Source: Enterovibrio baiacu
Lineage (GTDB): Bacteria > Pseudomonadota > Gammaproteobacteria > Enterobacterales > Vibrionaceae
DNA: 64,000 nucleotides
Assembly: GCF_004120195.1 (NCBI RefSeq)
Contig: NZ_SCHN01000005.1
Location: 62,001-126,000 of the forward strand
Direction of reading: 5' to 3'
Shown here: positions 16,436 to 23,348 of the stretch, in pieces
How the letters are laid out: every line of letters begins with the position of its first letter
Numbering within the stretch: the first letter of the stretch is position 1
The notes under the pieces: generated by a model
The model's database searches: none
Told to the model about the DNA's origin: nothing
Seen by the model: only the letters and a program-made list of their open reading frames with translations
Translations under genes and position numbers: made by a program

Positions 16436-16823
16436 TGGTTCATTCCCTTTTTATTGAAATTTAACGGAACAGCGCTTCAGTACGAACAAATCAAAGCGAA
16501 GACCGTTATCAGAGAGTATCTAATCTTTAGTGCATTTTTTAGCGCCATAGTATGCAAGTGCCGAGTCTTTAAGGCAGCGTCTCTAAATTGCATCACAATA
16601 AATCACACACACCCTATGCAATTGTGATTCGGTTTAAAGTTAACGTGGTGTAGAAGCAAGCCGATGAAGAAAGGGGAAGAGGGTATTTATTGATTGTTCC
16701 GCTCAACAGAACAGTGACTTCTAGAAACAGTGAGTATTCCTAACATATCGCTAACTTTATAGTTTACGTGCTCGACAACCGTCTTGAAGGACAAGACGGG
16801 TTATCTCAAAGGAGAGTTATCGA
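16436..16823. other. divergent intergenic region, no gene seen
   Basis: These 388 bp separate the carbonic anhydrase from the two-gene exported pair. They hold both promoters, an ATCACAAT/ATTGTGAT inverted pair around 16583-16628, and a leader hairpin at 16779-16799. No coding frame is supported. Confidence 0.5.
16779..16799 (+). promoter_or_regulatory. leader hairpin just upstream of a ribosome binding site
   Basis: CCGTCTTG (16779-16786) and CAAGACGG (16792-16799) form an 8-bp stem with a 5-nt loop. It ends about 10 bp before the 'aaggagag' ribosome binding site of the gene at 16824. It may stabilise the mRNA or tune translation. Confidence 0.5.
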
Positions 16824-18062
16824 ATGTTTTGTTTAAAAAAAACAGTACTGAGTTCACTGATTCTGGCGTCTACGTTTACTGCTAGCGCAATGGCTGAAAA
16901 CACGCAGCTAGACCTCAAATTTGCTGGCGCACTCGAATTTTCAGATACCGGCACCATGTTTGTCGGGGACAACTACAACGGTGCGATTTATGCCTTTGAT
17001 TTAACCGAATCAAAGGCCCCAAAAAGCGTTGAACCCGTTTTCCTGACGGACATTGATGCAAGAATTGCGAGCATCCTTGGTGTAGGAAAAAGCGCGATTG
17101 CCATCAATGATATGGCTGTTCATCCTGTCACATCGGATATCTACATTTCCGTGTCACGCCTTGGTAATTTTGATTCATCACCGGCCATCATGAAGGTGAC
17201 ACAGAATGCACAGGTCGAGTTACTTGACCTCGATACGATTCCACATCAAAAACAAGCGTTAAGCCACTATCCTGATCAGAAAACCACCTTTAGACCACGC
17301 GGATTTGGACCAACGCATCCACTCGATCGTGATTTGGCAAAAGGCAAGGTCACACTAAGTTCTCTCGCCATTTTGGACATGGAATATTACAAAGGGGAGC
17401 TTTTTGTATCTGGCGTCGCGTTCGATAACTTCCTATCAACGCTCCGTCGAATGCCTTACCCGTTCACAGGCGAACAGACGGCGGCCAATGTAGAGATGTA
17501 TCACATTGCCCATGACCAGTTCGAAACCAGAGCACCGATTCGCACCATGTCTGTTCAAGAGATAGACGGCAAACCTCAGCTTGTTGCCGCCTATACATGC
17601 AGCCCGATTGTGCTGATAGGCTTAGATGAGATAGTCGATGGCGCGAAAATCTCTGCTCGCACCGTCATGGACTACGGCAATGGTCAACCCATCGACATGC
17701 TCTCGTACACACTTAACGGCGAAAAATCGCTATTTTTAACCAGCAACAGTCGTTCGCCACATGTGATTCCTGTCAACAGCTTAAATGGTGCGAAAAGCTA
17801 CACGAAAGGCGATCTTCCCGAAGGTGGAAAGACGGACACGCATCCACTGATGCCTGTTGGTGACACGGGTAAAACGGTCATGTTCGAAGGTATGTCAATG
17901 CACATCGACAAGTTAGGCGGTGGCAGGTTCGTCTCTTTAACGCGAGATATGTACACGGGAAGTTTAAACCTCGATTCAAACTTCGATTGGTTCCCTAACC
18001 GCATTCATAACTTGCAAGCCGAGTACGACTTCCCCCAATACTGGGCTGAGAAAAAACAGTAA
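16824..18062 (+). CDS. exported protein of unknown function, possibly beta-propeller
   Basis: The 412-aa protein has a signal peptide ending at 'ASAMA' and an excellent ribosome binding site. Repeating strand-turn units such as 'GTMFVGDNYNGAIYAFDL', 'DIYISVSRLGN' and 'GELFVSGVAFDNF' suggest a beta-propeller of the NHL or quinoprotein-like type, but I recognise no named family. It is periplasmic or secreted. The downstream Ig-like gene starts 15 bp after its stop, so they form an operon and may act together. A role next to the carbonic anhydrase is not implied by strand, because the two are divergent. Confidence 0.7.
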   Translation: MFCLKKTVLSSLILASTFTASAMAENTQLDLKFAGALEFSDTGTMFVGDNYNGAIYAFDLTESKAPKSVEPVFLTDIDARIASILGVGKSAIAINDMAVHPVTSDIYISVSRLGNFDSSPAIMKVTQNAQVELLDLDTIPHQKQALSHYPDQKTTFRPRGFGPTHPLDRDLAKGKVTLSSLAILDMEYYKGELFVSGVAFDNFLSTLRRMPYPFTGEQTAANVEMYHIAHDQFETRAPIRTMSVQEIDGKPQLVAAYTCSPIVLIGLDEIVDGAKISARTVMDYGNGQPIDMLSYTLNGEKSLFLTSNSRSPHVIPVNSLNGAKSYTKGDLPEGGKTDTHPLMPVGDTGKTVMFEGMSMHIDKLGGGRFVSLTRDMYTGSLNLDSNFDWFPNRIHNLQAEYDFPQYWAEKKQ

Positions 18063-18077
18063 ACTCAGGCGAAATAT

Positions 18078-19196
18078 ATGACGAGAACCATGCTCACATT
18101 GAGTGTGTTCATTGGCGTATTGCTTCATGGTCAGGCTGCTTTTGCACAAGAAAGCAGCCTGACCATACCCAAGCAGCCCAGTGACAACATCGAACTTACC
18201 GTGCACAGCAATCAAGCTGTATCAAATCCATCGGAACTGTTAGCCGTGTTTGTTGGCGCACCTGAACATTGCTGCGACAGCAGATTTCCCATTGCTGGCA
18301 AATACCGTGTTGATGGCAATACAGTGCTGTTTGACCCTGCGTTTGACTTCGTCAAAGGGCAACAATATACGATTTCCACACGTGGGCAGGGCGCTGATAA
18401 ACCCGCCTTGGAAGGCTTCGTCATCAAGCCAGACCAAGCATTCTCTTCACCCCAAGTCACCCAGATTTATCCGAGCGGCGATGACATCCCTGAAAACACG
18501 CTCCGCTTCTACATTCAATTTTCCTCGCCAATGCAGCCACATATGGCGACGCGGTTTATCAAACTGGTCAACGAAAACGGAATAACCGACGACGCAGCTT
18601 TCATGCATTTCAAACAAGAGTTATGGAGTGAAGATCGCACGCGATTAACGCTGTTAATGGACCCTGGTCGCATCAAACGCGGCGTGGCACAGAACCTAAC
18701 CTTGGGGCCGGCACTGCTCGAAGGAAGCCGCTACTCAATCATCATAAAAGAAGGTTGGCCAACGGCAAATAATGGACTGAGTACCCAGCGTTACGAAAAG
18801 ACGTTTACGGTGTCAAAAGCATTACGACATCTACCCAGCACAAATTCGTGGCAAATCGACGCGCCAGAAACACAAACTAAGGGGCCGTTAACCCTTCGTT
18901 TTGATCGTCCGTTCGATCAGCAGCTTCTGAAGAAAGCCATTCGTGTATTGGATAGCTCGGGACAAATCATCGCAGGAAACATGACGGTTGATGACAACGA
19001 AACGCGTTGGCAATTTACACCTGATTCGGTTTGGCAAACAGACAGTATCCAGATTGAAATCGATGCGCGACTTGAAGATGTGGCAGGCAATAATTTCCGC
19101 GAATTGATGGATCACACCGTCACAGCAAAAGCACGAGACGTTGACCAACACACGATCGTCGTAAAACTTGCAGCGCCAAACAGTGATGATGTTTAG
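18078..19196 (+). CDS. exported protein with bacterial Ig-like domains, unknown function
   Basis: The 372-aa protein has a signal peptide ending at 'AAFAQ'. The rest is beta-rich, with segments resembling Big_5/SbsA Ig-like domains ('PENTLRFYIQFSSPMQP', 'GPLTLRFDRPFDQQLL') that often bind calcium or mediate assembly, and an early 'EHCCDSRF' motif. No enzyme motif is seen. It forms an operon with the propeller-like gene upstream and ends at a good terminator. The DNA coding residues 17-30 contains a perfect 16-bp inverted repeat, described separately. Confidence 0.65.
   Translation: MTRTMLTLSVFIGVLLHGQAAFAQESSLTIPKQPSDNIELTVHSNQAVSNPSELLAVFVGAPEHCCDSRFPIAGKYRVDGNTVLFDPAFDFVKGQQYTISTRGQGADKPALEGFVIKPDQAFSSPQVTQIYPSGDDIPENTLRFYIQFSSPMQPHMATRFIKLVNENGITDDAAFMHFKQELWSEDRTRLTLLMDPGRIKRGVAQNLTLGPALLEGSRYSIIIKEGWPTANNGLSTQRYEKTFTVSKALRHLPSTNSWQIDAPETQTKGPLTLRFDRPFDQQLLKKAIRVLDSSGQIIAGNMTVDDNETRWQFTPDSVWQTDSIQIEIDARLEDVAGNNFRELMDHTVTAKARDVDQHTIVVKLAAPNSDDV
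18127..18166. repeat. perfect 16-bp inverted repeat inside a coding sequence
   Basis: Arms ATGGTCAGGCTGCTTT (18127-18142) and AAAGCAGCCTGACCAT (18151-18166) are exact reverse complements with an 8-nt spacer. It starts 49 bp into the Ig-like protein gene and spans the signal-peptide cleavage region. As RNA it would form a very stable hairpin. Confidence 0.85.
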
Positions 19197-19228
19197 ATAC
19201 GTCAGCGTTTAAATTCTGCATCAAACCA

Positions 19229-19265
19229 AAATGAGCCTGCATAAAGCGGGCTCATTTCTATTCTA
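19229..19265 (+). terminator. rho-independent terminator of the exported two-gene operon
   Basis: A 12-bp stem (19229-19240 with 19246-19257, one G-T pair) is followed by TTTCTATTCTATTT. Confidence 0.8.
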
Positions 19266-19690
19266 TTTACCGCGCTCGGCATGGTGAAGTTCAACGAAGA
19301 CGATGGAAGCCATCCACAAAAGAACAAAAGGGCGCTGATATAGAATTGCTCCCGAATTGAATCGATCGCAAGCCTCTGTTCCAGCGCTAAATTCTGCTCA
19401 AACCTCCGCTCTGATCCTCCAACTTTCCAAGGGGGAGTTAGTGGGGGTTGTTTGCTCGAAGAGCAAATGCTTTTAACTACGGAAGAATGACCGCAAGTTT
19501 GCTGCCACCATGCGCAAGAAATTGAGCGCCGCAGGTAAGAAGGGCGCCAAGGCCAAGAAACAAGGAAAGCTGTTTTGATAAAGCACGCCAGAAAGACCGC
19601 ACGCAAGGTTGATTGAGAGTTTGAGAAGAAGCGCAAACAGGAAGAACAAGAAAACCGCACATAGCGGCTTTTTAATTTTTAGCGACCCCA
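19266..19690. pseudogene. non-coding or decayed stretch with Lys/Arg-rich fragments
   Basis: No intact gene is supported. On the plus strand, short interrupted frames with strongly biased content appear (for example residues 'MRKKLSAAGKKGAKAKKQG' from 19509, then a Lys/Glu-rich run near 19620), followed by a terminator-like CCGC/GCGG hairpin with a T-rich tail at 19655-19680. This is what a worn-out small gene would look like. A segment near 19421-19445 (a C/G-rich near-palindrome) resembles widespread intergenic repeats. A long minus-strand open frame here has no family resemblance and is probably chance. Confidence 0.3.
19655..19680 (+). terminator. terminator-like hairpin ahead of the low-GC cassette
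   Basis: CCGC (19655-19658) and GCGG (19664-19667) with loop ACATA run into CTTTTTAATTTTT. It ends whatever is transcribed from 19.3-19.65 kb, and base composition drops sharply right after it. Confidence 0.5.
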
Positions 19691-19768
19691 AAGTTGATAC
19701 AAAAAAATTGACAACAAGAATTAATAATTCAAAATCGAACCATTATATTAAGTGTAAAATTAAATGGC

Positions 19769-20182
19769 ATGCTAAAAACTAACTGGCTAGTAAATACAGT
19801 TTTCATTGGGATGATACCAATCTTCTTTAGGTATGTTGTGTACATGTTAACAGGCGGTGAAAGTATCGAGAGTGTTGCCGTGTCGGATTACATAATTCTG
19901 GGGTTAGTCATACATTTATCAATGATAAACGAATCAAAAAGAATAATAGACGTGCATCCGGGTTGGGGGACAACTAAAACCACATTATCATGCTTTTTTG
20001 TTGGGCTTTATAGCTTGCTATTTACATTATCGCTCGGAGGAGAGTCTTGGAATGTAGATATGGTTATGTTAACCAAAGGTTCCCAATATATATGCATAGT
20101 TTCATTTATTATAGGTCTGGCTGTTTTTTATGTGATTTCAAACGCTGAAAAGAACAAAGAAGGAAGTATTGTATATGATTAA
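19769..20182 (+). CDS. low-GC membrane protein of unknown function
   Basis: The 137-aa product has about four hydrophobic segments (residues 8-28, 42-52, 70-90 and 108-128) and no recognised family. It is the first gene of an AT-rich cassette unlike its surroundings. ATG 19769 lacks a strong ribosome binding site. Its last 8 bp overlap the start of the 41-codon gene at 20175, indicating coupled translation. It is probably horizontally acquired, and its membrane location suggests a partner for the third gene. Confidence 0.6.
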   Translation: MLKTNWLVNTVFIGMIPIFFRYVVYMLTGGESIESVAVSDYIILGLVIHLSMINESKRIIDVHPGWGTTKTTLSCFFVGLYSLLFTLSLGGESWNVDMVMLTKGSQYICIVSFIIGLAVFYVISNAEKNKEGSIVYD

Positions 20183-20300
20183 TACGATTCTTTTAGTTGT
20201 TCTTGTTCTAGGTGGCATAGCTGGGTTGGCTTTCTCTATTTGGTCATTTCATATAACAAGAAATAAATACCATAGCGAATATTTAAGCAGAAAAAAATAA
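20175..20300 (+). CDS. 41-aa single-pass membrane protein
   Basis: The frame opens with ATG 20175 inside the end of the preceding gene (8-bp overlap) and ends at TAA 20298. The product has one transmembrane helix (about residues 4-25, 'ILLVVLVLGGIAGLAF') and a basic, polar C-terminal tail ending in 'SRKK'. Overlap, same strand and matching base composition make it a credible gene although it is short. The third cassette gene begins 18 bp later. Confidence 0.55.
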   Translation: MINTILLVVLVLGGIAGLAFSIWSFHITRNKYHSEYLSRKK

Positions 20301-20318
20301 AAAACAAGAGTTTAAAAG

Positions 20319-21209
20319 ATGATTAAGAATTTTATATATGTTGATGAATATAAGCTGCAGTCATTGAGTGCCCAAGTCTTTTCTGGTGTTACTGACTATC
20401 TTATTAAAGATTACAAAGGTATAAATTCCAAGCTGGAATCTCAAAGGGGGCCAATTGGTAGTGGCAGAGATTATGAAGACACCGATGTGGTTGAAAGTTC
20501 CGTCTCTGAGAGGAAGAGCCTACATGACTTTGCATTTGTTCAATTTGAAAAGCACTTGATTGAAAATAACAAGGTCATTGAAGTTAATTCAGGAAATATC
20601 TCAAGTAAAATAGAAAGGATAAACGAATCATCTTTTATTAAAGTGACAGGTTCGGTCGCTTTTAATGACATGGATTCACTAAAATTGATGATGAAGAACT
20701 TCAACAATTTTGGCGAGGCTCTTACATTTTTAAACTTTACCAATGAACATGGTTTATCTTTAAAAAGCAATGCTGACAAATCAAAGCTTCACAATTTCAA
20801 GAAAGACATAAAGAGAGTTGCTCAAGAATGCAACCTTAGACAGGATGAAGACTTTATTAAGTATATGACCTATCTAATCGAATTTGGTTATGACGGGCAG
20901 TTTGAGTTCAACTTAGATTGTAATGGAGTTAAATTTATATCTCCGCTAGATAGAAACAATTTACGAGAAAGTGAAAAAACAATAATTAATAAATATTCTC
21001 GTCATACAATGAAAGAATTTACTCTTTTTGGTATCATAACTCAATCTGGACCAACTAAAAATGTTGATCTCAGGGGTAATAACTTCTCTAACCTTAAAAA
21101 TGGAATAAGAAACTTAATCAACCATTTAGCTAACATAGAAAACACGTATTCAGGTAGAGACAGTTCTGAATTCGTAGTTGAGCCGCTAGCAATATATACC
21201 GAACTATAA
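20319..21209 (+). CDS. DUF6414-like protein in a low-GC cassette
   Basis: This 296-aa soluble protein begins 'MIKNFIYVDEYKLQSLSAQ' and continues 'VFSGVTDYLIKDY'. That opening (a YVDE-type start, then S-x-QxFSGxTxYL) is what I remember for DUF6414, an uncharacterised family scattered over bacteria and often on accessory DNA. Domains beyond that cannot be named; a central 'IKVTGSVAFNDMDSLKLMMKNF' stretch resembles a ligand-binding or ferredoxin-like fold. It is the last gene of the cassette with the two membrane proteins and is followed by a strong terminator. A role in defence is only a guess from its patchy context. Confidence 0.6.
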   Translation: MIKNFIYVDEYKLQSLSAQVFSGVTDYLIKDYKGINSKLESQRGPIGSGRDYEDTDVVESSVSERKSLHDFAFVQFEKHLIENNKVIEVNSGNISSKIERINESSFIKVTGSVAFNDMDSLKLMMKNFNNFGEALTFLNFTNEHGLSLKSNADKSKLHNFKKDIKRVAQECNLRQDEDFIKYMTYLIEFGYDGQFEFNLDCNGVKFISPLDRNNLRESEKTIINKYSRHTMKEFTLFGIITQSGPTKNVDLRGNNFSNLKNGIRNLINHLANIENTYSGRDSSEFVVEPLAIYTEL

Positions 21210-21222
21210 ATACACATTGTGA

Positions 21223-21248
21223 AAAAAGCCCGCAGTAGCGGGCTTTTT
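21223..21248 (+). terminator. strong terminator of the low-GC cassette
   Basis: A perfect 11-bp stem, AAAAAGCCCGC (21223-21233) with GCGGGCTTTTT (21238-21248), has a 4-nt loop and ends 39 bp past the DUF6414-like gene. Confidence 0.9.
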
Positions 21249-21992
21249 ATCACTTCAATTTACCCCGAATCGGTATCCAAGGCGCAGGCTGTTGGCGCTT
21301 GCCGCCACAGTCGTTATACAACCACGGGTTTGATGAGAAGCAGCCTCAGCATCGCTTGAAGTCCTTAAAGCTCAACGTGTTGATAAGCATAAGAGGACAT
21401 TACTAATGGGCTCAGATATGACACTACTAAAGAGCTCTAACATTGCCAGTGCGCATTATCTATCTTATGTTAAATAAGAAGTGCAGGAGAATGAAATCTA
21501 TCGCCCTCATGTTTGTAATCGCCTTCCTTTGCTCCACTTTTCTCTTGTCCTTCAATCTATTGAACGTAATTGGCTATTTACCATAAAGTAGATAATTACC
21601 AGTCTACTAAGACGCCTTCCATGAAACGTGGTTTCCTATGGCTTCTTCTTATTCTGGGAATTATTTAAGAGCGCGGATTTTCAATCCTTGTGGCGATGTT
21701 GAATGATGCGCGGCTTTTTTGCCGATGCTGTGTGGAAACCTTCTCGGTGAAATGTGCGACTCTGCTTTTGTTTGTTCCACGTTCGCAGCATCCACTCAGT
21801 GCATTGTCGTTCATGGGTATCATCACATTGCCGCGTTTGTTCGTTCTATCGTGTCACCGCATTCAGGTTTATGGATTGGCTGTGTTGACGGAAAATCGTC
21901 GCTAACCTGCATAACGTTGATTTCGTATCTGGTAACTCTCGGTTCGTTTGATATATTGAGCGCATACTAATAACGGAAAGCAAGATACCAGC
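21249..21992. other. 744-bp region with one tiny ORF, otherwise no gene seen
   Basis: Apart from the 31-codon ORF at 21491-21586, no coding sequence is convincing. Overlapping open frames between 21690 and 21970 lack ribosome binding sites and resemble nothing known. Composition returns to normal here, so the right edge of the acquired segment may be near 21250 or within this gap. Confidence 0.4.
21491..21586 (+). CDS. possible 31-aa hydrophobic peptide
   Basis: ATG 21491 has a good ribosome binding site ('gcaggaga', 21483-21490). The product starts with one Lys and is otherwise a single hydrophobic helix ('IALMFVIAFLCSTFLLSF') with a short polar end. It could be a small membrane protein or a type I toxin-like peptide; no antisense RNA was identified. 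It may also be a chance frame. Confidence 0.4.
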   Translation: MKSIALMFVIAFLCSTFLLSFNLLNVIGYLP

Positions 21993-22337
21993 ATGTCATC
22001 AGATTACTACGGCACCAGTGCCAGTTACGCGCGTAAAGAAAGCGGATACCGTGAAAAAGCGTTGAAGCTTTACCCTTGGGTTTGTGGACGCTGTGCGCGT
22101 GAATTTGTGTATTCGAACTTGCGTGAATTGACGGTTCACCATATCGACCATGACCATACCAACAACCCGCCAGACGGCAGCAACTGGGAATTGTTGTGCC
22201 TTTTCTGTCACGATCATGAGCATTCAAAGTACACGGATCACGACCAGTATGGCACTGAAATCAAAGCTGGGGACGATGATCACGTCGCGGCGACGCACAA
22301 TCCTTTCGCCAACTTGAAAGATTTAATGAAGAAATAA
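21993..22337 (+). CDS. yajD: YajD-family HNH nuclease
   Basis: This 114-aa protein is a close match in length and pattern to YajD. It has two zinc Cys pairs ('CGRCAREF' and 'CLFCHDHEH') around the HNH core 'LTVHHIDHDHTNNPPDG', with the His and Asn residues of a beta-beta-alpha metal nuclease. Its biological role is not established. It is monocistronic, and a terminator follows at 22393. Confidence 0.9.
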   Translation: MSSDYYGTSASYARKESGYREKALKLYPWVCGRCAREFVYSNLRELTVHHIDHDHTNNPPDGSNWELLCLFCHDHEHSKYTDHDQYGTEIKAGDDDHVAATHNPFANLKDLMKK

Positions 22338-22392
22338 CCTCGCTTTTCCGGCATTACACGTCGATGTTTGATGCCAGAATCTCGAAACATTG

Positions 22393-22435
22393 AGCCAGAA
22401 TGTGGGTGTTTATCACACGCTGTTCTGGCTTTTTT
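22393..22435 (+). terminator. rho-independent terminator after yajD
   Basis: AGCCAGAA (22393-22400) pairs with TTCTGGCT (22423-22430); an inner GTGT/ACAC pairing extends the hairpin, and TTTTT follows. Confidence 0.75.
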
Positions 22436-22595
22436 GCCTCTGTTATCTCAACAAATACACCCGATTCTCAATCCTCGACCAACATGCGCACCTTGATTAG
22501 CCTTATGGTTAATAAGCAGTTGTTAGAAATCAGTGGGTCGGCAAATGCAAAGACATGACGTCTGTTCCGTCGATTCACGCTATGCAGGAGTTGTA

Positions 22596-23348
22596 GTGTT
22601 GAAACCGGCAAGGATTGTCATCGTTGACGACGAAGCGTCTATTCGAGACGTGTTATCAGATGTGCTGTCTCAACAAGGACATGATGTAGTGTGTGCCGCT
22701 AACGGCCAAGAAATGCAGGCGCTGGGCGCGGTTGATTTGGCGGTGATCGATCTCAGGCTCGACAATGAAGATGGCCTGCAACTCGCGCGAGAAGTCAGAG
22801 AAACCAGCAATATTCCCATCATGATGCTCACGGGAAAAGGCGATGAAACCGATAAAATCGTCGGACTTGAAGTCGCGGCAGATGACTATATGTTGAAGCC
22901 ATTCAACCTGCGAGAGTTCACGGCACGCATTACCGCCCTACTTCGTCGAAGCCTTGGGCCGCAAGCCTCAGAGGCGGGTGCAAAGCCGGTGACAACCGAA
23001 GAAACCATTTACCGCTTTTCATCCTGGAAGCTGAATGCAACGCGCAGGCAATTGACGCATGAAGACGGGCATCAACCCGTGTTAACCCACGGCGAGTTTA
23101 CTTTGCTTGAAGCCTTAGTCTGTGCGCCTCATCGTGTGTTATCCCGCGAACAACTGATCGTGCAAACCCACGGGTATAACTGCGATTCGTTAGACCGGAC
23201 CATCGACGTGCTCATACTGCGTTTACGACGGAAAATCGAACCCAATCCGCGCGTGCCTTCATTGATCAAAACTGAACGTGGCATTGGGTATGTGTTTGCG
23301 CATGATGTACTTCGCTCTTCGAGCGTGAATCAAGACGCGAGTGCGTGA
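22596..23348 (+). CDS. OmpR-family response regulator
   Basis: The receiver domain (about residues 5-120) shows the acidic pocket 'VDDE', phospho-acceptor Asp near residue 52 ('LAVIDLRL') and 'MLKPF'. A winged-helix DNA-binding domain follows (about 140-235, 'HGEFTLLEALV', 'LDRTIDVLILRLRRKIE', 'IKTERGIGYVF'). The start is set at GTG 22596 because 'aggag' lies 5 bp upstream; a longer frame from 22533 would add a tail without family support. The stop overlaps the kinase start (TGATG). It probably controls the neighbouring sugar transporter operon. Confidence 0.88.
   Translation: MLKPARIVIVDDEASIRDVLSDVLSQQGHDVVCAANGQEMQALGAVDLAVIDLRLDNEDGLQLAREVRETSNIPIMMLTGKGDETDKIVGLEVAADDYMLKPFNLREFTARITALLRRSLGPQASEAGAKPVTTEETIYRFSSWKLNATRRQLTHEDGHQPVLTHGEFTLLEALVCAPHRVLSREQLIVQTHGYNCDSLDRTIDVLILRLRRKIEPNPRVPSLIKTERGIGYVFAHDVLRSSSVNQDASA

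Noticed and set aside
19202-19660. 152-codon minus-strand open frame
   Set aside because: It has no ribosome binding site and no family resemblance. It runs through the terminator of the gene at 18078 and has low-complexity content typical of chance frames.
21690-21970. Two overlapping open frames rich in Cys and His
   Set aside because: They use competing frames of the same DNA, lack ribosome binding sites and match nothing recognisable.
19690-21990. Integron cassette array
   Set aside because: The low-GC cassette was checked for attC-like imperfect repeats at its ends; none is recognisable and the genes share one operon.
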